A stretch of DNA of 64,000 bases from Alistipes sp. (GTDB lineage: Bacteria > Bacillota > Clostridia > Oscillospirales > Ruminococcaceae): the NCBI GenBank assembly GCA_023667265.1, contig JAMPAJ010000001.1, positions 330,798 through 394,797 of the forward strand. Reading direction: 5' to 3'. The translations under genes and the position numbers were made by a program. Each line of letters begins with the position of its first letter. The stretch's first letter is position 1. Positions 59,338-64,000 of this stretch are shown piece by piece. Below the pieces are notes generated by a model, which did no database searches, was not told the origin of the DNA, and saw only the letters and a program-made list of their open reading frames with translations.

Positions 59338-60621
59338 TTATTCAAATCTTACCTTGATTGCGTTAGCGTGTGCCGTAAGTCCTTCCTTTTCAGCAATATA
59401 TACGATGTCGTGGCAAGCCTCCTGGAGCGCGTCTCTTGTGTAGTAGGTATAGCTGATCCTCTTTGTGAAGCTTGAAACTCCTAAAGGCGAGAAAAATCTT
59501 GCCGTGCCGCTGGTGGGGAGGACGTGGTTCGGCCCTGCGAAATAGTCTCCCAAGGGCTCGGAAGCGTAATTCCCAAGGAATATCGAGCCTGCGTTGTCAA
59601 GACTGCCAAGCAGCTCCATGGGATTCTCCATGAGAACCTCAAGGTGCTCCGGAGCTATCTCATTAGCAAGCTCAACACACTTTTCACGGCTGTCGGCTAT
59701 AATTACCGCGCCGTAGTCGCCCAGGGATTTCTCGATTATATCCTTACGCGACAAATACTCCTTCTGACGGTTAATCTCGGCAATTGTATCGTCTGCCAGC
59801 TTTTCGCTTGTTGTGACCATAATTGCCGATGCAAGAACATCGTGCTCAGCCTGTGACATAAGGTCGGCAGCTGCAAATTTCGGGTCTGCTGTATCGTCGG
59901 CAATAACAAGTATCTCCGACGGGCCAGCTATCATATCAATATCGACAACGCCGTAAAGCAGCTTTTTGGCTGTGGCAACGTAAATATTTCCGGGGCCGAC
60001 AATTTTATCGCACTTCGGGATCTCCTCCGTGCCGTAAGCAAGGGCAGCGATAGCCTGCGCGCCGCCGGACATAAACACCCTGTCGACTCCGCAGATAGCC
60101 GCCGCAACGAGAATATCCTTGTTCGGCGTGCCGTCCTTTAAAGGAGGAGTTACCATGACGATCTCCTTGACGCCGGCAATTTTCGCAGGTATCGCGTTCA
60201 TAAGCACGCTTGAGGGATAAGCCGCCGTGCCGCCGGGAACGTAAAGTCCCACGCGTGCAAGTCCGCGGACACGCTGTCCGAGTATCACGCCGTTATCCTT
60301 GGCATTTATAAAGCCCTGCTCCACCTGACGGCGGTGAAAATCTGCGATATTCTCCTGCGCGTTGAGAAGAGCGTCAACAAATTCCGGGTCAGCCTCTGTA
60401 AGCGCGTCATTTATGATCTCACGGGGCACTTCATAATACTGCGGCAGACTTCCGTCAAATTTCAGCGTATAATTCTTTACAGCGTCGTCGCCGTTTAAGC
60501 GGACATTCTCGATTATTTCGGAAACAGTCTCCGTAACTCTTTTATTCGTTTCTCCCGCACGTCTGTTCAGCTCAGCCAAAAAAGCCTTTTCATCAGTGCC
60601 GTTTGCGTAAATTTTTCTCAT
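59338..60621 (-). CDS. hisD: Histidinol dehydrogenase
   Basis: HisD (427 aa) oxidises histidinol twice to histidine, with zinc and NAD+. Features are VPGGTAAYPSSVLMNAIPA, SQAEHDVLASAIMVT with zinc ligands, and GPNHVLPTSGTARF. It is 17 bp downstream of hisG. Confidence 0.96.
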   Translation of the reverse strand: MRKIYANGTDEKAFLAELNRRAGETNKRVTETVSEIIENVRLNGDDAVKNYTLKFDGSLPQYYEVPREIINDALTEADPEFVDALLNAQENIADFHRRQVEQGFINAKDNGVILGQRVRGLARVGLYVPGGTAAYPSSVLMNAIPAKIAGVKEIVMVTPPLKDGTPNKDILVAAAICGVDRVFMSGGAQAIAALAYGTEEIPKCDKIVGPGNIYVATAKKLLYGVVDIDMIAGPSEILVIADDTADPKFAAADLMSQAEHDVLASAIMVTTSEKLADDTIAEINRQKEYLSRKDIIEKSLGDYGAVIIADSREKCVELANEIAPEHLEVLMENPMELLGSLDNAGSIFLGNYASEPLGDYFAGPNHVLPTSGTARFFSPLGVSSFTKRISYTYYTRDALQEACHDIVYIAEKEGLTAHANAIKVRFE

Positions 60622-60638
60622 TTCAGATCAGCCCTTTC

Positions 60639-61268
60639 TCATAAACTTGCCTTGATAAGCCCGATAAGCTTTTCAATTTCAGCCTGTCTCATTTTCAGGC
60701 TGACTGTATTCACAATAAGTCTTGCGGAGATAGGAGCAACGTCCTCAATTACCTCAAGACCATTTTCTTTAAGCGTCGTACCTGTCTCCACAATATCGAC
60801 TATTCCGTCTGCCAGACCAAGAATAGGAGCAAGCTCGACCGAACCCTCTATTTTGATGATATCTGTGTCCATGCCCTTTTTCTCGAAAAAGCTTCTTGCA
60901 ACGTTCGGGTACTTTGTAGCGATCGTCTTGACGCCGTAGCCGCTGTAGAAATCATAGCCCTTTTTGGACGCCAGCGCAAATTTGCATCGTCCGAAGCCGA
61001 GATCGACAAGCTCGAAAAACTTGCCTTTCATCTCCATTATCGTATCCTTTCCAACAACGCCCATGTCGCACACGCCGTGCTCAACATAGGTGATAACGTC
61101 GTTTGCCTTTGCAAGAATTACCTCTAAATTTGCATCGGGAACAGGAAGGATAAGCTTTCTGCCCTTTTCGCGGACAGCCGTACAGTCAAATCCCAGCTTT
61201 TCCAGAAGTCCCACGGTATCCTTTTCAAGTCTGCCCTTTGTAAGAGCTATTCTGATAGGCTTGCTCAT
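60639..61268 (-). CDS. hisG: ATP phosphoribosyltransferase, short form
   Basis: HisG_S (209 aa) catalyses the first step, ATP plus PRPP. The short form lacks the C-terminal regulatory ACT-like domain and depends on HisZ. ALTKGRLEKDT begins the protein and DGIVDIVETGTTLKENGLEVIE is the PRPP-binding stretch. Its ATG overlaps the hisZ stop (TAATG). Confidence 0.95.
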   Translation of the reverse strand: MSKPIRIALTKGRLEKDTVGLLEKLGFDCTAVREKGRKLILPVPDANLEVILAKANDVITYVEHGVCDMGVVGKDTIMEMKGKFFELVDLGFGRCKFALASKKGYDFYSGYGVKTIATKYPNVARSFFEKKGMDTDIIKIEGSVELAPILGLADGIVDIVETGTTLKENGLEVIEDVAPISARLIVNTVSLKMRQAEIEKLIGLIKASL

Positions 61269-62452
61269 TATTCTTCCTCCTTATCCACGACAACTATCTT
61301 GCCGATCTTCTTTTCCCTTGCGTACTCGCGAACGGACTCGATGTCGCCGAACAGAGCATTTTCCACAACGAGCCCCTGCTCACGGAGCTTTCTTGCAGTC
61401 TTTAATGCTGCGACCTCGTAGCCCTCCTCAGCAAAAACAACAGCGTCGGCGGCAGGCAGCTGAGGCAGCTCTCCGTCCTTTTCGAGGACTTTCTGGATAG
61501 CGTTGACATTTACCGCAAATCCGACCGCAGGAATGTCGTCTCCGAAATCCGAGATCAGTCTGTCGTAGCGTCCTCCGGAGATGACCTCCGCACCGTGACC
61601 CTTCATGTAGCCTTTGATAATAAGTCCTGTGTAGTAGTCAGTCTTATTGACGAGTCCCAGATCGACTGTAACGTTGCCCTCAGCGCCGCAAAGCTCCTTT
61701 GCATCGCAGTATATCCCACGAAGCTCGTCCAGGATCTCCTTGACACTCTCGTCGGGGATAAGCTCCTCAGCCTTTTCAAATACCTCTTCTCCGCCGAATA
61801 GAGCCGGAAGCTGCTTCAAGGCGGCTGTTACCGAACTGCTGCCCATACCGTCAAGCATATCGTTAAGAGCTGGGAAATTCTTGTTTTCGATAAGCTTTCT
61901 GATACTCTCCTTGTCGGCGTCGTCTGCATCAAGCTTTTCCACAAGTGCCTTGAATATGCCGATATGTCCTATTTCAAGGGAATATTCCTTTCCGAAGGCA
62001 TTAAGAGAATCAACGGCAGCCGAGATAACCTCCAGGTCAGCCATTTTCATCTCCGAGCCGATAAGCTCGATACCAGCCTGGACGATCTCGTCGCTTCTGC
62101 CCTTCAGAGCCGGCTCTGTACGATAAACAGTCTGGTCGTAGCAGAGCTTCAGCGGCAGTTCAGCCTCACGGAGTCTCGTTGCCACAACCCGTGCGATAGG
62201 CAGCGTGGAATCCGGGCGCATTACCATAAGTCTGCCCTTGCCGTCAGTGAGCTTGTACATATTTTCCTGGGGGAAATAACGTGATTTCAGGTTAAAAACG
62301 TCGAAGAACTCCAGTCCGGGAGTTATTATCTCGCTGTATCCTCTGCTTTTGAAGAGTTTAAGCAGCGTATCCTCGATATTCCGTCTTAATATGCACTCGC
62401 CGAAGAGCAGATCCTTTGTGCCCTCCGGGGTGATGAGATCGTAGTTTTTCAT
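61268..62452 (-). CDS. hisZ: ATP phosphoribosyltransferase regulatory subunit
   Basis: HisZ (394 aa) is a catalytically silent histidyl-tRNA synthetase paralogue that activates and gives feedback control to HisG_S. The class II synthetase core is seen in ITPGLEFFDVF, VMRPDSTLPIARVVATRL and the YYTGLIIKGY/GGRYDRLISDF block; the anticodon-binding domain is reduced. ATG 62452 follows AAAGGTG; a GTG 12 nt earlier is less likely. First gene of the his operon. Confidence 0.92.
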   Translation of the reverse strand: MKNYDLITPEGTKDLLFGECILRRNIEDTLLKLFKSRGYSEIITPGLEFFDVFNLKSRYFPQENMYKLTDGKGRLMVMRPDSTLPIARVVATRLREAELPLKLCYDQTVYRTEPALKGRSDEIVQAGIELIGSEMKMADLEVISAAVDSLNAFGKEYSLEIGHIGIFKALVEKLDADDADKESIRKLIENKNFPALNDMLDGMGSSSVTAALKQLPALFGGEEVFEKAEELIPDESVKEILDELRGIYCDAKELCGAEGNVTVDLGLVNKTDYYTGLIIKGYMKGHGAEVISGGRYDRLISDFGDDIPAVGFAVNVNAIQKVLEKDGELPQLPAADAVVFAEEGYEVAALKTARKLREQGLVVENALFGDIESVREYAREKKIGKIVVVDKEEE

Positions 62453-62478
62453 AATTTCAAACACCTTTCAAAATCGCT

Positions 62479-62490
62479 TTAGCGTGCTAA
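62479..62490. promoter_or_regulatory. Palindrome near the his operon start site
   Basis: TTAGCGTGCTAA, palindromic except for the two central positions, lies about 10 bp downstream of the -10 box. The position suits a repressor operator. A TrpR/YerC-like histidine repressor is a guess from context, not from a known motif. A TGTTATCA direct repeat overlaps the -10. Confidence 0.45.
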
Positions 62491-62499
62491 TGTGATAAC

Positions 62500-62528
62500 A
62501 TGATAACATATTAATATAAAAAAGTCAA
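62500..62528 (-). promoter_or_regulatory. Promoter of the his operon
   Basis: On the minus strand, -35 TTGACT (62528-62523), 17-bp spacer, extended TGT-TATCAT (-10 at 62505-62500). The leader is about 45 nt, too short for a T-box. Confidence 0.75.
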
Positions 62529-62529
62529 G

Positions 62530-64000
62530 TTAAAAGAACGACATCTGCGTAGATTCAGGCAAATCGCCGAAAGCATCTATGCTTCTCAACATCTCAATTG
62601 TAGTTTTTGACACACCGCTCTGCTCCTGAAACTCCTCAACAGACATAAATCCACCCTTCTGAGCAGCCTCATAAAGTCCCCGGGCAGCATTTTCACCTAC
62701 GCCGGACATTGCCGAAAACGGGATCCGCAGCTTTCCGTCCTCCAACAGATAATCCACGGCATGAGACTTGAACAGGTTGATCGGCAGGAACTCATAGCCC
62801 CGGGAGAGCATCTCGTTCGTTATCATCAGAATATCGTACAGATCGCTTTCCTTTTTGGATCGCTCGTTGCCCTTTGCCTTCAATTCCTCTATTTTAGCCC
62901 GGACAGCGTCCTTGCCCTTGACCGCCAGTTCGGCGTCGAAGTCCTCTCCGCGGACGGAGAAATATGTGGCATAATACTCCAGCGGCTTATACATCTTGAA
63001 CCAGCCCAGCTTTATCGCCGCAATAACATAGGCGGCGGCGTGTGCCTTCGGGAACATATACTTGATTTTCAGACAGCTGTCAATATACCAGTCCGGAACA
63101 TCATGGCTTTTCAGCATCTCGATTATCTCCGGAGTAAACTGCTTTGAAGCCTTTCCCTTACGAGTCCATTCCATTATCTGAAACGCCATTTTCGGTTCGA
63201 CGCCCTTGTAGAGCAGATAGGTCATGATGCTGTCACGGGTACCGATAACCTCTGAAATTGTACACGTACCGTTTTCAATAAGATCCTTTGCATTGCCGAG
63301 CCATACGTCCGTTCCGTGGGAAAGTCCCGAGATCTGGAGAAAGTCTCCGAATTTCGTGGGCTTCGCGTCAAGAAGCATCTGAATAGTGAAATTCGTTCCC
63401 ATTTCCGGTATGCCAAGGCTTCCCGTCTTGCAGTATATCTCCTCCTCCGTAAGTCCGAGAGCTGAACAGTCCGTACACATCTGGATGACCTTCGGGTCAG
63501 TTGTCGGGACGTCCTTTATCTTTATTCCGGTAAGATCCTCCAGATGCTTGTACAGCGTAGGTACAACGTGTCCCAGCTCGTCAAGCTTCAGAATGGTATC
63601 GTGGAGGGAATTGAAGTCAAAGTGGGTGGTGATCACCTCGGAATCTGCAGAATCCGCCGGATGCTGAACCGGAGTAAAATCGTATACCTCATAATCAGAG
63701 GGCACAACCACCATGCCTCCGGGGTGCTGACCGGTAGTTCTCTTGATGCCGGTACAGCCGATAGAAAGCCGGTTCATCTCCGCATTGTTAAGGCATATGC
63801 CGTTCTCCTCACAATATTTTTTCACATAGCCGTATGCCGTTTTGTCCGCAACGGCTGATATAGTACCCGCCTTGAAAACGTTTGTCTTACCAAAAAGCTG
63901 CTCCGTATATCTATGCGCCCTTGACTGGTATTCTCCGGAGAAATTCAGATCTATATCCGGGGCCTTATCTCCGTCAAATCCAAGGAAGGTCTCAAACGGA
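62530..64000 (-). CDS. polC: DNA polymerase III PolC-type alpha subunit, 3' part
   Basis: PolC is the replicative polymerase of low-GC Gram-positives. The frame runs off the right edge; reading in from 64000 gives [21 protein letters not shown], the catalytic aspartate motif of PolC, then [21 protein letters not shown]. The C-terminal portion continues to a stop at 62530 with helix-hairpin-helix type sequence near [17 protein letters not shown]. About 490 residues are visible. An in-frame GTG at 63825 is internal. The his promoter starts 2 bp after its stop codon. Confidence 0.94.
   Translation of the reverse strand, partial: PFETFLGFDGDKAPDIDLNFSGEYQSRAHRYTEQLFGKTNVFKAGTISAVADKTAYGYVKKYCEENGICLNNAEMNRLSIGCTGIKRTTGQHPGGMVVVPSDYEVYDFTPVQHPADSADSEVITTHFDFNSLHDTILKLDELGHVVPTLYKHLEDLTGIKIKDVPTTDPKVIQMCTDCSALGLTEEEIYCKTGSLGIPEMGTNFTIQMLLDAKPTKFGDFLQISGLSHGTDVWLGNAKDLIENGTCTISEVIGTRDSIMTYLLYKGVEPKMAFQIMEWTRKGKASKQFTPEIIEMLKSHDVPDWYIDSCLKIKYMFPKAHAAAYVIAAIKLGWFKMYKPLEYYATYFSVRGEDFDAELAVKGKDAVRAKIEELKAKGNERSKKESDLYDILMITNEMLSRGYEFLPINLFKSHAVDYLLEDGKLRIPFSAMSGVGENAARGLYEAAQKGGFMSVEEFQEQSGVSKTTIEMLRSIDAFGDLPESTQMSFF

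Noticed and set aside
62452..62530. T-box riboswitch upstream of the his operon
   Set aside because: The leader is only about 45 nt and contains no T-box or specifier stem.
63825..63827. GTG as the start of a separate polymerase gene
   Set aside because: The frame stays open to the right edge and encodes the PolC catalytic motif upstream, so the GTG is internal.

Overview
This window most likely comes from the chromosome of an anaerobic Gram-positive bacterium of the Ruminococcus / Oscillospirales type. The evidence is Firmicutes-style gene content (PolC-type DNA polymerase, an NitR-like ANTAR regulator, type III glutamine synthetase GlnN, an Rnf complex, formate-tetrahydrofolate ligase), strong AGGAGG ribosome binding sites, sigma-A promoters with 17-bp spacers, and a lipoprotein with cohesin-like segments. 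The species cannot be fixed from sequence alone. Nearly all of the window is ordinary chromosome. I see no insertion sequence, prophage or CRISPR array.

Layout. At 1-400 three tandem minus-strand promoters point out of the left edge toward what looks like an rRNA operon. At 611-3213 lie a phospholipase C-like protein and an ABC-F ATPase. At 3378-20572 is a large nitrogen-assimilation region. A leftward operon encodes gltB-gltD-(GS-like)-(ANTAR)-purF-asnB. Divergent from it are an ammonium transporter fused to a PII domain, then pyrG and glnN. At 20992-24310 are a cation exchanger, an ArsB/NhaD-type permease and a cytidylate kinase-like protein. At 24421-39987 are a mixed set: a DUF2079 membrane protein, a cohesin-like lipoprotein, smpB, an SGNH hydrolase, an amidase, a MacB-like ABC transporter, prs, ppa, a cytosolic LacI-sensor/GGDEF protein, a zinc-ribbon/LRR protein and a small membrane protein. 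At 40009-43887 is fhs-tsaE-tsaB-rpiB-upp (leftward). A tRNA-Ser(CGA) is at 44138. At 44341-47297 are a CNNM/CorC protein, a CPBP protease and a metallophosphoesterase. At 47570-53078 is the rnfCDGEAB operon with one extra membrane gene. At 53428 is a DacF-like protein without catalytic residues. At 54890-62452 is a complete hisZGDCBHAFIE operon. At 62530 to the right edge is the 3' part of polC.

How the genes work together. The nitrogen block joins ammonium uptake (Amt-PII), assimilation (GlnN plus GOGAT) and several enzymes that spend glutamine amide nitrogen (AsnB, PurF, PyrG; also HisH further right). The most interesting feature is a putative regulatory pair inside the gltB operon. One member is a glutamine synthetase homologue that has lost several catalytic residues. 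The other is an ANTAR RNA-binding antiterminator whose receiver domain has no phosphorylatable aspartate. The divergent amt leader carries two A1/G4 hexaloop hairpins, the second mutually exclusive with a terminator, which is the architecture ANTAR proteins recognise. I infer a nitrogen-sensing antitermination circuit in which a pseudo-GS may replace phosphorylation as the input.

Intergenic DNA carries further structure: a dispersed hairpin repeat with an AGC triloop and covarying stems, a duplicated two-promoter module in front of smpB and the metallophosphoesterase, a 160-bp imperfect palindrome built from ten GGCGTAT heptamers, and a compact inverted-repeat element between two convergent genes.
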